A stretch of DNA of 64,000 bases from Paenibacillus vietnamensis (lineage in GTDB: Bacteria; Bacillota; Bacilli; Paenibacillales; Paenibacillaceae), in assembly GCF_020169515.1 (NCBI RefSeq), contig NZ_JAHMHW010000005.1:1-64000 (forward strand). Reading direction: 5' to 3'. The notes under the pieces are model-generated. The model searched no databases. It was not told where the DNA came from and was given only the letters and a program-made list of their open reading frames with translations. Positions within the stretch are counted from its first letter, which is position 1; each line of letters opens with the position of its first letter. This document shows, piece after piece, positions 44,808-53,581 of the stretch. Both the position numbers and the translations under genes were made by a program.

Positions 44808-45635
44808 ATGCAGGTCGATATTTCAGGCCTAACGAAGCACTATGAGACAGGGACCGGGTCCGCGGTTCCTGTCCTAAGCGATATTTCCATGTCGATCGGG
44901 GAAGCGGAGTTCGTCTGCCTGCTCGGGCCGTCCGGCTGCGGAAAAAGCACGCTGCTGAAGCTGATCGCGGGCCTGGAGCAGCCCACCCGCGGCACGATTT
45001 CGTTTCCTGGCGAAAGCGGCGGAGGCGGCGGAATTTCCCGGGACTGCGGCTTTATTTTTCAAAATTACGCCTTGTTTCCGTGGCTTACCGTCAAGGAGAA
45101 TATCCGTTTCGGCTTGCAAATGCGGAAGGTGCCGCGGAAGAGGCAGCTGGAGATCGTGGAGGAGTATTTAACGGCGTACGGTCTGACCGGCGCCGCGGAG
45201 CTGTATCCGAGCCAGCTTTCCGGAGGGATGAGCCAGCGTGTCGCCATCGCCAGGGCGCTTTGCTTAAAGCCGAAGCTGCTGCTGATGGATGAGCCCTTCG
45301 GCGCGCTCGATGCGATCCTTCGGCTAAAGCTGCAGGAAGAGGTCGTCCGCATATGGGAGAAGGAAAAGATTACCTTTATGCTGGTGACGCATGACGTGGA
45401 AGAGGCGATCTATCTGGCTGACCGGATTATCGTCATGACGCCGGGTCCCGGCCGGATCAGCCAGTCGGTGCGCGTAGAGATCCCGCGGCCGCGGATTCGC
45501 ACGAACAGCGACTTCACCGAATTGCGAAGCAGGATGATGGGCTTGCTGGACGGAAGCCAGACGGCACAGCAGCCGCTGCCGCTCGATCTCCGGCATCAGC
45601 CGTATGTTCAGCCTCCTGCAAGGCTGAGCATATAA
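44808..45635 (+). CDS. SsuB/TauB-like ABC ATPase
   Basis: A 275-residue ATPase. Walker A is GPSGCGKST (40-48), the Q-loop is IFQNYALFPWLTV, the signature is LSGGMSQRVAIARA, Walker B is LLLMDEPFGALD, and the H-loop is LVTHDVEEA. These are full active-site sets. The frame is open upstream, but GAAGGGGGAG before the ATG at 44808 and the family N terminus fix the start. It is the last gene of the five-gene unit. No SsuD-type monooxygenase follows, unlike classical ssu operons. Confidence 0.93.
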   Translation: MQVDISGLTKHYETGTGSAVPVLSDISMSIGEAEFVCLLGPSGCGKSTLLKLIAGLEQPTRGTISFPGESGGGGGISRDCGFIFQNYALFPWLTVKENIRFGLQMRKVPRKRQLEIVEEYLTAYGLTGAAELYPSQLSGGMSQRVAIARALCLKPKLLLMDEPFGALDAILRLKLQEEVVRIWEKEKITFMLVTHDVEEAIYLADRIIVMTPGPGRISQSVRVEIPRPRIRTNSDFTELRSRMMGLLDGSQTAQQPLPLDLRHQPYVQPPARLSI

Positions 45636-45715
45636 AGCAATTGCGGCGGAATATAAATAGGATGTAGCGCAGCCTTACTATCCGTCATTTGCGGGAAATG
45701 AGAGGATGAGCAGCG

Positions 45716-47227
45716 ATGTCCGATTTTCGCCGAAGCAGAGCCGAGGTGCCTCCCTATTTTCCCGAGGGAACGGATCCGCAATGGCTGCCGTTAACGCCGC
45801 TGGAGCAAATGGCCCAAACGGATTACGACGTGCTGATCGTCGGAACCGGCGCCGGCGGCGGAGCCGTACTGTGGAGATTATGCGAGGGCTTGAAGGACAG
45901 CGGCAAAAGAATCGGCGTCATCGAAGCCGGAGACCTGCTGCTGCCGACTCATGGAATGAACCTTCCGACCTCCGGTTGGGCGCTTAGCTCCATAGGGAAC
46001 CGGTTTTTTCCGATCGGCGATTTTTTGCCGCAATATTCGGCCGCGCGGCAATTTTTCGGGCTGGGGGGAAGAACCTTGAATTGGGGAATTGCCGCCCCCC
46101 GGATGCATGGGTCCGATATGATCCATTGGCCCGTGCCTCTTCGCGAGATGGAGAAGTACTATAAAATCGCCGAGCAGGCGATGTTCGTAAGCCATATGTT
46201 CGCGCAAGGATCCACCCTGTCGGAAATTACGGTGAACCGCCTATGGCAAAACGGTTTTCCTGAAGCGGTCTTTCTTCCTATGGCAGCCGATCTTGCTCAG
46301 ACGAAATATGGCGAGCTGCATTCTAACGTTTATTTCAGTTCCATCCTGTTTCTTGCGAGAGCATTGAAGCTGCGCGCCTATGATCTGGCCGTCAGAGCCC
46401 GGGCGGTTCAAATCATTACCGAAAACGGGAAAGCGGCTGGCGTAAGAGCGGTCAGCTCCGATAAAAAATGGTATGATCTCAAGGCGAAGACGGTCGTTTT
46501 ATCGGCAAGCACCTTGGAAAATCCGAGAATTCTGCTGAATTCGGGCATTCAAGGCCATGCCGTCGGCCATTACCTGACGAATCATTCCGGCGTAGAAGCT
46601 TGGGGGACGATGAACAAGGAGCCATTTCCCGAAATAACGGGAACGCTCGCTTTATTAATTCCGGGTACGGAATTCCGTCCTTATCAAGTGCAGATTCAGG
46701 GTTTTATCAATGGAGGTTACCCCTTTTATCCTTCCGTGTATCATTACAGTATCGATAAACCGGTAAGTGACATTTCGGATTATGTGATGTGGGCGTTCGG
46801 CAAGGTGGAATCCCGTTTTGAGAACAGGGTCGGGCTGAGTCCGAATCTCCGGGATGAATACGGGGTGCCTATGATAGAGGTCGATTTCTCCTACAGCAAT
46901 CGGGATCTGGAGGTTATCCGGCTCATGTCGCAGGCTCTTGTTCAGGTGTCGGAAGCGATGGATGCCCCGATTAATATAAAAAACGGCAGACTTGACATGT
47001 CCACGTGGATTCCGGGACGTGATTTCCATGAATGCGGAACCTGCCGGATGGGCGATAACCCGCTGACTTCGACAACGAACCGATTTGGCCAGGTACATGG
47101 CGTCCCGGGCCTATATGCGGCCGATAACAGCGTTCTGCCCACACTTGGAGCGGCCAATCCAACGCTCACGGCAGTCGCCTTGGCTATTCGGACGGCAGAC
47201 TATCTGATTGAGCGGTTGAATGCGTGA
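45716..47227 (+). CDS. GMC-type oxidoreductase
   Basis: A 503-residue flavoprotein, paralogue of the GMC half of the protein at 30391. The FAD motif is DVLIVGTGAGGGAVLW (38-53). The active-site histidine lies in FHECGTCRMG, and the tail is NPTLTAVALAIRTADYL. It has no signal peptide and no LysM. It starts 80 bp after the ATPase gene with GAGAGGATGAG upstream and could be co-transcribed with the flavoprotein operon, but the gap may hold its own promoter. Its natural alcohol substrate is not evident. Confidence 0.9.
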   Translation: MSDFRRSRAEVPPYFPEGTDPQWLPLTPLEQMAQTDYDVLIVGTGAGGGAVLWRLCEGLKDSGKRIGVIEAGDLLLPTHGMNLPTSGWALSSIGNRFFPIGDFLPQYSAARQFFGLGGRTLNWGIAAPRMHGSDMIHWPVPLREMEKYYKIAEQAMFVSHMFAQGSTLSEITVNRLWQNGFPEAVFLPMAADLAQTKYGELHSNVYFSSILFLARALKLRAYDLAVRARAVQIITENGKAAGVRAVSSDKKWYDLKAKTVVLSASTLENPRILLNSGIQGHAVGHYLTNHSGVEAWGTMNKEPFPEITGTLALLIPGTEFRPYQVQIQGFINGGYPFYPSVYHYSIDKPVSDISDYVMWAFGKVESRFENRVGLSPNLRDEYGVPMIEVDFSYSNRDLEVIRLMSQALVQVSEAMDAPINIKNGRLDMSTWIPGRDFHECGTCRMGDNPLTSTTNRFGQVHGVPGLYAADNSVLPTLGAANPTLTAVALAIRTADYLIERLNA

Positions 47228-47231
47228 ATCT

Positions 47232-47277
47232 AAAAAAATGGAGGTACAGGAACAATTCCTGCACCTCCATTTTTTTA
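47232..47277 (+). terminator. Rho-independent terminator
   Basis: AAAAAAATGGAGGTACAGG and its complement (one mismatch) lie around AACAATT, followed by seven Ts. The core GGAGGTNCAGGAA resembles the terminator at 29612. Confidence 0.92.
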
Positions 47278-47339
47278 TGTCAGCCCGCCGCCCTTCATCA
47301 TATCTTCAAACCATCAGAGGATAGTACCAAAAGGTAATT

Positions 47340-47476
47340 ATTCGCTGCATAGCGCTACTGGGAAACGGGGCCGACAAAAAAACTTATATGTTCCCGGGCC
47401 TTTACTTCGTCAGGACAGCAATGAAATAATTGTATTTGAATTGCATGGTACGGGTCATCCGTGCGTTCAACTAGTC
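47340..47476 (+). pseudogene. C-terminal tail of a GH35 beta-galactosidase, decayed
   Basis: RYWETGPTK is in one frame. After a slip in a run of seven As, [20 protein letters not shown] is in the next. This is the standard end of GH35 beta-galactosidases. An in-frame TAG precedes RYW. Nothing of the catalytic domain remains. Confidence 0.75.
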
Positions 47477-48767
47477 GGAATGAAAGGGATTATTCTCACC
47501 TGCAAGCACCATGACGGTTTTTGCCTGTGGCCCAGCCAATATACGGAGCATTCCGTCAAAAATAGTCCATGGAGAGACGGCGCCGGAGATCTCGTCCGCG
47601 AGGTTTCGCTTGCCTGTCAGGCAGCCGGATTAAAATTCGGCATTTACGTTTCGCCGTGGGACCGGCACGAGCCCTCTTATGGCGACTAGGAGCGTTATAA
47701 CGCCCACTTTCTCAACCAGCTTACCGAACTGCTGACCGGTTATGGAGAGTTATTTTGCGTCTGGTTCGACGGGTCTTGCGGGGAAGGGCCAAACGGCAAA
47801 CGGCAAGAGTATGATTGGGATGCCTACTACAACAGAATTCGCCTTCTCCAGCCTAACGCGGTTATTTCGGTCTGCGGGCCGGATGTCCGCTGGTGCGGAA
47901 ATGAAGCCGGCCATACGCGTAACGTGGAATGGAGCGTCGTTCCGGCGAGTCTGCGTGACAATGAAAAAATCCAGGAAAAATCCCAGCAAGCGGATGACGG
48001 CGAATTTGCAACAAGATTAGGCTCGGACGAAGAGGATCTGGGCAGCCGCGAGGTTTTATCCCGGACCGATCAAGTGGTGTGGTATCCGGCAGAGGTCAAT
48101 ACATCCATTCGGCCGGGCTGGTTCTTTCATGATCATGAGAACGACCAGGTCAAATCGGTCGAGCATTTGATGGATCTTTATGAGAGAACGGTCGGAGGAA
48201 ACACGACTTTTCTGCTTAATTTACCCCCGGACAGAAGGGGACTGATCCATGAGAATGATGCAAGGACGATGAAGGAGCTGGGCGAGCGGATTCACCGTAC
48301 TTACAGCAGCAATTTAGCGGATGGCGCCGGCATCGCCGCTTCACATACGCTGAGTGCCGAGCATGGCGCTAATGTACTGACAGACGGCAATTCGCAAACG
48401 TTTTGGCGCCCTGCCGAGGGAGTGGAACAGGCGGCGATTGAATTGCAATGGGATGAGGCACAAACGTTTAATCGCATCATGCTCAAAGAGTATATTCGAC
48501 AAGGACAGCGAATCGAAAAATTCCAGATCCGATTGGTTAAATGAGGGAGCATGGCAGCTGCTGTATGCGGGAGAGATTGTCGGTTACAAAAAGATTTGCC
48601 GGTTCGATCCCGTACAGACAGACCGGATCCGTATCCGGATTATGGAATCACGCGGCTATCCTACTTTAAGTGAAATAGGATTATATGAGGCAGACTCCGT
48701 TTATGTTGAATATTTGGTTGCGACTACTGGAATACCAGTTCCAAAGGCATATGCTTTCCCGAAGTAG
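47477..48767 (+). pseudogene. decayed GH29 alpha-L-fucosidase
   Basis: The frame enters in mid-domain at [18 protein letters not shown], with the N-terminal third missing. It is broken by TAG at 47687-47689 (PSYGD-stop-ERYN) and then continues in the same frame with the nucleophile region CVWFDGSCGEGPNG, WYPAEVNTSIRPGWFFH and LNLPPDRRGL. Near 48541 a one-base shift moves the C-terminal F5/8-type binding domain to another frame (EGAWQLLYAGE, RIRIMESRGYPTLSEIGLYE). With truncation, a stop and a frameshift it is not functional. It is joined directly to the GH35 tail. Confidence 0.85.
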
Positions 48768-48786
48768 GGAATGAATGTTTTTGGAG

Positions 48787-48960
48787 TAACTGGATTTTAT
48801 GCGGTTATTTTAGGAAGATCGACGGTAGGATGCGAAATAACGGGATTTTCTACCGTTACTTTCTGGCTTTGCGGCGGAAACTAAGGATTTAAAAGGAATT
48901 ATGTGCAAGCAATCCAGTTAAAATGCCAATAGGACCAAAAACGGTGAAAATAACTGGAGA
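48787..48960. repeat. inverted TAACTGGATT repeats, family 3 copy B
   Basis: TAACTGGATTTTA at 48787 pairs with AATCCAGTTA near 48911. A degenerate ATAACGGGATTTT lies near 48828 and ATAACTGGA near 48947. The ends match copy A at 37764, while the interior does not. Confidence 0.65.
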
Positions 48961-48970
48961 AAATCCATTT

Positions 48971-50557
48971 CTAGCGCTGCTTCCGATACTCGACGGGCGT
49001 ACATCCGACCTCCTGCTTGAACAGCTTCGTGAAATAGGAGTAATTGGAATAGCCGACCTTGCTCGCGATCGTATTGACCGAGATTTGGGTTGTCTCGAGC
49101 AAATGCTTGGCGACCTTGATGCGGGCCTGGATAATGTAATTGCCTAATGAAATGCCCGTTTCCTTCTTGAACATCCGCGCCAGGTAATCGGGGTTGAGGA
49201 AAACGATCTCGGCCAGGCTTGTTCGGGAAAGCTCGTCGCCGCAGTGGGTGCGGATATGATGCTTGATTTCCTCGACGACCGAGTTCGGCTGCTCGGCGAA
49301 ATTGCGGTACTCCGTCGCGGTGTTCACCAGATACCGGAGATAGCTCTCCATATCCTCGATCGAGTGCAGAGACTGCATGAACAGCTGGTCGTTCGTTCTG
49401 CCCGTGTACATTTTGTGCGCCATAATTTCCTTGCTTTTGAGATAGGCGTACACAAGCTGGACCATATCGAGCCGGAACAGGCTGAGAACGGACGCATTCA
49501 GCATCTGATTGCGCGAAATATGGTGCAGATAGCGGCTCGTTTCCTCCAGAAAGGCGGACGGGTTGTTCTGCTCCAAAAGCTGCTCCAGCAGCGCCAGATC
49601 GGGCGGCGAATAAGAGGCGTCCGACTGCCGGTAATGCTCCAGCAGGAAGGTCTGGTTGCGGTATTTGATCGTCTTTTCGTTCATGCCGAGCAGATCCTTC
49701 AACGTCTGGTGAATGTCCTCCAGCTTACCCGCGGCGGCGATCATGCAGCAGGCGTCGCATTTGAGATACTGATTGGCCCTTTGAATGAACGTTGCGCAAA
49801 TGCTTTCCGCAGCGGCGGTATCCGGCTCCTCCCGCCACTTCAGCACGGCCATCCAGTCGCAGTCCTGCAGCTCCAGCACCGTTTCGACCGAAAACCTGGA
49901 ATCCTGAAACAGCTCGTGCAGCACGTTCAGCAGCGCAAAGTCGAACAAGTCCTTATCGCGTTTTCCGAGACTTCCCTCATAAGGGAAAATATGCAGAAGC
50001 ACGGGCTGTATCATGTCCGTCAGCGCGTAAGCCAGATTTTGCTCTCCGATCAGACGGCCGATGGCGTCAGGCTTGGCATAGGCGGTTTTCCCCGTCGCCA
50101 GCTTGCGCCAGAAATGCTCCTGGACGTTTTTCCGGTTTTTTTTCCAGTAATAGCCTTCTTGTATCGCTTTGGCCTGATCCTGCTCTTCGTTCGCTTTGGC
50201 GACCGCCTTCTGGACGATGAGCGTCAGCTTGTCGAACTCGATCGGCTTAAGGAAATAATCAAAGCTTTGCAGTTCGATCGCTTTTTGCGCATAGTTGAAA
50301 TCGGCGTAATTGGTCAGGAAGATCGTTTGGACGTTGTACTGCTCCTCCCGGATCCAGGCGAGCAGCTCCAGGCCGCTGCCCTGCGGCATCTCGATATCGC
50401 AGATCAAAATATGGATCGGATGCTGCTTCAGCAGCTCCTGCGCCTGGGCGATATTATACGCGGAATAAACCTTCCCGATGGAGAGCGCCTGCCAGTTCAT
50501 TTTTTTCTCCAGCGCGGTCACGACAAAGTAGTCGTCGTCTACAAGCAATACGTTCAT
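48971..50557 (-). CDS. YesN-like response regulator (receiver + AraC DNA-binding)
   Basis: A 528-residue regulator. The receiver domain (1-120) has acidic pocket D7-D9 and phosphoacceptor D54 in LICDIEMPQGSG. A middle helical region spans about 130-420. The C-terminal double helix-turn-helix (about 425-525) includes NPDYLARMFKKETG and YFTKLFKQEVGCTPVEYRK. It receives phosphate from the kinase encoded 3 bp upstream and most likely activates the divergent importer operon at 52634. AAAGGAG on the minus strand precedes the ATG. Confidence 0.94.
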   Translation of the reverse strand: MNVLLVDDDYFVVTALEKKMNWQALSIGKVYSAYNIAQAQELLKQHPIHILICDIEMPQGSGLELLAWIREEQYNVQTIFLTNYADFNYAQKAIELQSFDYFLKPIEFDKLTLIVQKAVAKANEEQDQAKAIQEGYYWKKNRKNVQEHFWRKLATGKTAYAKPDAIGRLIGEQNLAYALTDMIQPVLLHIFPYEGSLGKRDKDLFDFALLNVLHELFQDSRFSVETVLELQDCDWMAVLKWREEPDTAAAESICATFIQRANQYLKCDACCMIAAAGKLEDIHQTLKDLLGMNEKTIKYRNQTFLLEHYRQSDASYSPPDLALLEQLLEQNNPSAFLEETSRYLHHISRNQMLNASVLSLFRLDMVQLVYAYLKSKEIMAHKMYTGRTNDQLFMQSLHSIEDMESYLRYLVNTATEYRNFAEQPNSVVEEIKHHIRTHCGDELSRTSLAEIVFLNPDYLARMFKKETGISLGNYIIQARIKVAKHLLETTQISVNTIASKVGYSNYSYFTKLFKQEVGCTPVEYRKQR

Positions 50558-50560
50558 GCT

Positions 50561-52309
50561 TCACGGCTCCTTTCGCAGCATGTTCTGCGGAGTTTGAGGA
50601 AGGAAAAGGTCAACGCAGGCGCCTCCGCCTTCGGAATTGGAGAAGCGGATGTCAGCCTTGCCGCGGTACAAAAACGCCAGCCGCTTCAGCGTATTCATAA
50701 TGCCGATATGATGCCCGTCCGATTGCTCCAGCGGCTGTCCGCTGCGCAGCCTCTCCAGAATGTCCGGGGCAAAGCCGGGTCCTGTATCGGAAATGCGGAT
50801 AACGGCCGTCTCGCCCTCCGAATCCGTTAAGCTTCCGGCCTTCACGCGAATTTGCACCTCGTTCACCCGCGATACCGCGTATTTCACCGAGTTCTCGATA
50901 AACGTCTGGAGCACAAGCGGCGGAATTTTCATGTGCGCCGTGCCGCCGTCCTTCTCGATGCTGTATGTGAACGCATCCCGGTAGCGGTGCTTCTGGATTT
51001 CCAGGTAGATCCGGACGTGGTCAAGCTCATCCTCCAGCCTGACAAAGTCCTGCCCGCTCTGGAACAAATAGCGGAAGTAATTGGACGTGGAGATCGCCAT
51101 GCTTTGAATTTCCTCGAACATATGCATTTGGGCCATGCTGTAAATGTTCGTCAGGCAGTTCAGGAAAAAGTGGGGCTTGATCTGCAGCTTCATATAATCC
51201 AGCTGGATTTTTTGTTTTTCGAGCTCATGCTCGTAGCTGTCGATCTTGAATATTTTAATTTGCTCGAGCAAATTTTTGAACAGCTTGTTCGCGTAGTCCA
51301 GCTCGACGATTCGGTTGATTTTGAGCTCCAGCGGTTTGTCGTCTTCGTTAAGCTGCGTCAAATTGTACGAGAAATGCTTTAGCGGCCGCAGGATCAGAAG
51401 GTTGAAATAGATCATCATGCCGCTTAGCGCGAAAGCGACGATGACGGCCAGAAGCAGAATCAGCAGCTGGGCGATCATTATTTTCTCGAACGCTCCGAAT
51501 TTGATCAGCATGTTGACGCCGAAGTCCGCATTCGAGAACTGGCCGCTGACGGTCGTTTTGGACTGCACCAGCTCGAGCGGCGATGACCGGTCCGCTTCCT
51601 GCCGCAATGCCGCCGCCTCGTCCGACTCCGGTGCCGCAATCGCAGCGCCGTTCCGGTCCACCAGAGTGACGAACCCGTTATCGCCGAGATCCATCTGCTG
51701 CAGGGGCCGGATCAGATTGTCGGCGGAGATGACGCAGATCAGGTAGCTCTCATAATAGGGTACGATATTAATGATAAAAGATTTATCGTTCAGCAGAATG
51801 GGCGACCATTTGGAATAAAACTTTTCAAACAGATTTTTATCCTGCACATAGGAGAAAATCTGTTTTTTTAGTGCCAGAAAGTCGGGATATACCAGGTTCG
51901 TCGGGGCGGTGTTCAAAAAATACTGCTGATCCTTCAAATAAATAAAGAAGTTATATTTTTGCTCGTAATTTTTTTGCAGCTCGCCGAACCGCTTGTACAG
52001 CTCCGTGTTCGCCTTCAAAAATTCGGTATCGGCGGGGCTGTGCGTTTTCATCTCTTCGATGTTCTCATCGTTGGCGAGCGTCCAGCCCATATATTGATTA
52101 ATATTGGAGAAATCGAGATTGATCCGGTTAATGTACAAATTGGCCGTATCCTGCATATACCGGGCAGTCTGCTGCTTCACGATGGAAATCGCGGCAATGC
52201 TGATCATACAATCGAGCGCGAGTACGGAACATAAGATGACCATCATAATTTTGACATAATGCCTGATCGGATACGATTTGCGTGTCGTTTGTTTCGCCAT
52301 AGGGTTCAT
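50561..52309 (-). CDS. YesM-like sensor histidine kinase
   Basis: A 582-residue membrane kinase. TM1 lies near 20-42, an extracellular sensor spans about 43-280, TM2 lies near 285-308, and a HAMP-like segment follows. The His_kinase motif KPHFFLNCLTNIYSMAQ carries the phosphorylated histidine, and the ATPase lobe has DTGPGFAPD and the G2-type HHIGIMNTLKRL. GGAAAGGATT precedes the ATG at 52309; the in-frame codon at 52345 has no ribosome site. It forms a two-component system with the YesN-like protein and senses an extracellular sugar or the loaded binding protein. Confidence 0.93.
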   Translation of the reverse strand: MNPMAKQTTRKSYPIRHYVKIMMVILCSVLALDCMISIAAISIVKQQTARYMQDTANLYINRINLDFSNINQYMGWTLANDENIEEMKTHSPADTEFLKANTELYKRFGELQKNYEQKYNFFIYLKDQQYFLNTAPTNLVYPDFLALKKQIFSYVQDKNLFEKFYSKWSPILLNDKSFIINIVPYYESYLICVISADNLIRPLQQMDLGDNGFVTLVDRNGAAIAAPESDEAAALRQEADRSSPLELVQSKTTVSGQFSNADFGVNMLIKFGAFEKIMIAQLLILLLAVIVAFALSGMMIYFNLLILRPLKHFSYNLTQLNEDDKPLELKINRIVELDYANKLFKNLLEQIKIFKIDSYEHELEKQKIQLDYMKLQIKPHFFLNCLTNIYSMAQMHMFEEIQSMAISTSNYFRYLFQSGQDFVRLEDELDHVRIYLEIQKHRYRDAFTYSIEKDGGTAHMKIPPLVLQTFIENSVKYAVSRVNEVQIRVKAGSLTDSEGETAVIRISDTGPGFAPDILERLRSGQPLEQSDGHHIGIMNTLKRLAFLYRGKADIRFSNSEGGGACVDLFLPQTPQNMLRKEP

Positions 52310-52427
52310 CCCAAATCCTTTCCGTCCTTTTAGGCTAATAAACAATAAAACGGTTACAGCCGCCGTTAAAGTTTATTATAGAGCGAATCCCTCCGGATAA
52401 GACATACCGATTTCCCGCATTTCCGCT

Positions 52428-52546
52428 GAAAGTCCGAAAAAGGGCATAGAAAGTCCGGATAGCGATATTTTCACGGATATGCGGGGACAAGCCGGTCTTC
52501 CCCAATCCGTCCAAAAAGTCCGAATAACCGTTTTCGAAGGTCCGCA
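52428..52546 (+). promoter_or_regulatory. paired direct repeats, probable YesN operator
   Basis: Four copies of AAAGTCCGNA-type sequence have their GTCC cores at 52432, 52453, 52518 and 52540 (the last as AAGGTCCGCA). The spacings are 21, 65 and 22 bp, that is two pairs each two helical turns apart. All face the same way, and the last ends 20 bp before the -10 box. Confidence 0.65.
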
Positions 52547-52565
52547 TTGTGAAATTCACCCGATC

Positions 52566-52571
52566 TATAAT
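52566..52571 (+). promoter_or_regulatory. -10 box of the importer operon
   Basis: TATAAT lies 63 bp before the permease start. There is no good -35, which fits an activator-dependent promoter with the direct repeats just upstream. Confidence 0.65.
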
Positions 52572-52633
52572 AAAGAGGCAGGGAGAGTGAGTAGCCAGCC
52601 TGAAAGAGTAGGACGAAGGATGGGGGAATTTGT

Positions 52634-53563
52634 TTGAAAATGAGCCAATCAAACGCCGGCATGCTGCATACGCTCGGCCGGATCAGAAAAAACTGGGGTT
52701 TGTACCTGCTGCTGCTGCCCGCGGCGGTGCTGCTTCTGCTATTTGCGTATATCCCGATGTACGGGGTGCTGATCGCATTTAAGGATTACAGCCCCGCAAC
52801 GGGAATACTGGAAAGCCCTTGGGCGGGCTTCAACTATTTTGAGAAGTTTTTTAACTCCTATCAATTTGATATTACGATCAAGAACACGCTTGTCATCAGC
52901 CTGTACAGCATAGCGACCTTCCCGATTCCGATTATGCTGGCGCTGATGATCAACCAGATGAGGGCGAACCGATTTAAGCAAGTGTTCCAGACCGTCACCT
53001 ACATGCCGCATTTTATTTCTACCGTCGTCATGGTGGGGCTGATTCTGATCTTGCTTTCTCCCGGCAACGGGCTGCTCGGCAACCTGTTCCGGCTGTTCGG
53101 GGCGGAGGCGCCGAATCTGATCGGGTCTGCGGGCATGTTCAGCAGCTTGTACGTATGGACCGATGTATGGCAGCACGCCGGCTGGGACAGCATTATTTAC
53201 ATTGCGGCTTTGTCCGCGGTCGATCCTAGCCTGTACGAAGCGGCCAAGGTCGACGGGGCGAGCCGCTGGCAAAGAATCCGGTACATCGATATGCCGATGC
53301 TGCTGCCGACGGCGATAACGCTGCTCATTTTGCGGATCGGCGGTCTGCTTGGGGTCGGCTTCGAGAAGGTGTATCTCATGCAGAACAACCTGAACATATC
53401 TTCAAGCGAGGTCATCGCAACCTATGTGTACAAGATCGGGCTGCTCAGCAGCCAGTACAGCTTCTCCTCGGCCATCAACCTGTTCAATACGGTCATCAAT
53501 TTTATATTGCTGATCCTCGTCAATCAGGCGGCGAAAAAATACAGCGAAAACAGCCTGTGGTAA
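52634..53563 (+). CDS. sugar ABC transporter permease, LplB-like
   Basis: A 309-residue CUT1 permease with six membrane helices. The EAA loop reads LYEAAKVDGASRWQRIRYI. First gene of an operon running to 57978. TTG at 52634 is 5 bases after GGGGGAA, and an ATG follows two codons later, so either may be used. It pairs with the permease at 53582 and the lipoprotein at 54542. The ATPase is not encoded here. Confidence 0.92.
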   Translation: MKMSQSNAGMLHTLGRIRKNWGLYLLLLPAAVLLLLFAYIPMYGVLIAFKDYSPATGILESPWAGFNYFEKFFNSYQFDITIKNTLVISLYSIATFPIPIMLALMINQMRANRFKQVFQTVTYMPHFISTVVMVGLILILLSPGNGLLGNLFRLFGAEAPNLIGSAGMFSSLYVWTDVWQHAGWDSIIYIAALSAVDPSLYEAAKVDGASRWQRIRYIDMPMLLPTAITLLILRIGGLLGVGFEKVYLMQNNLNISSSEVIATYVYKIGLLSSQYSFSSAINLFNTVINFILLILVNQAAKKYSENSLW

Positions 53564-53581
53564 CGGAAAGGATGGATAGTG

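Noticed and set aside
49244..50830. Open frame of 528 codons on the plus strand opposite the YesN/YesM genes
   Set aside because: Antisense to clear receiver and AraC domains. Its product is an arginine-, leucine- and valine-rich sequence without domains.
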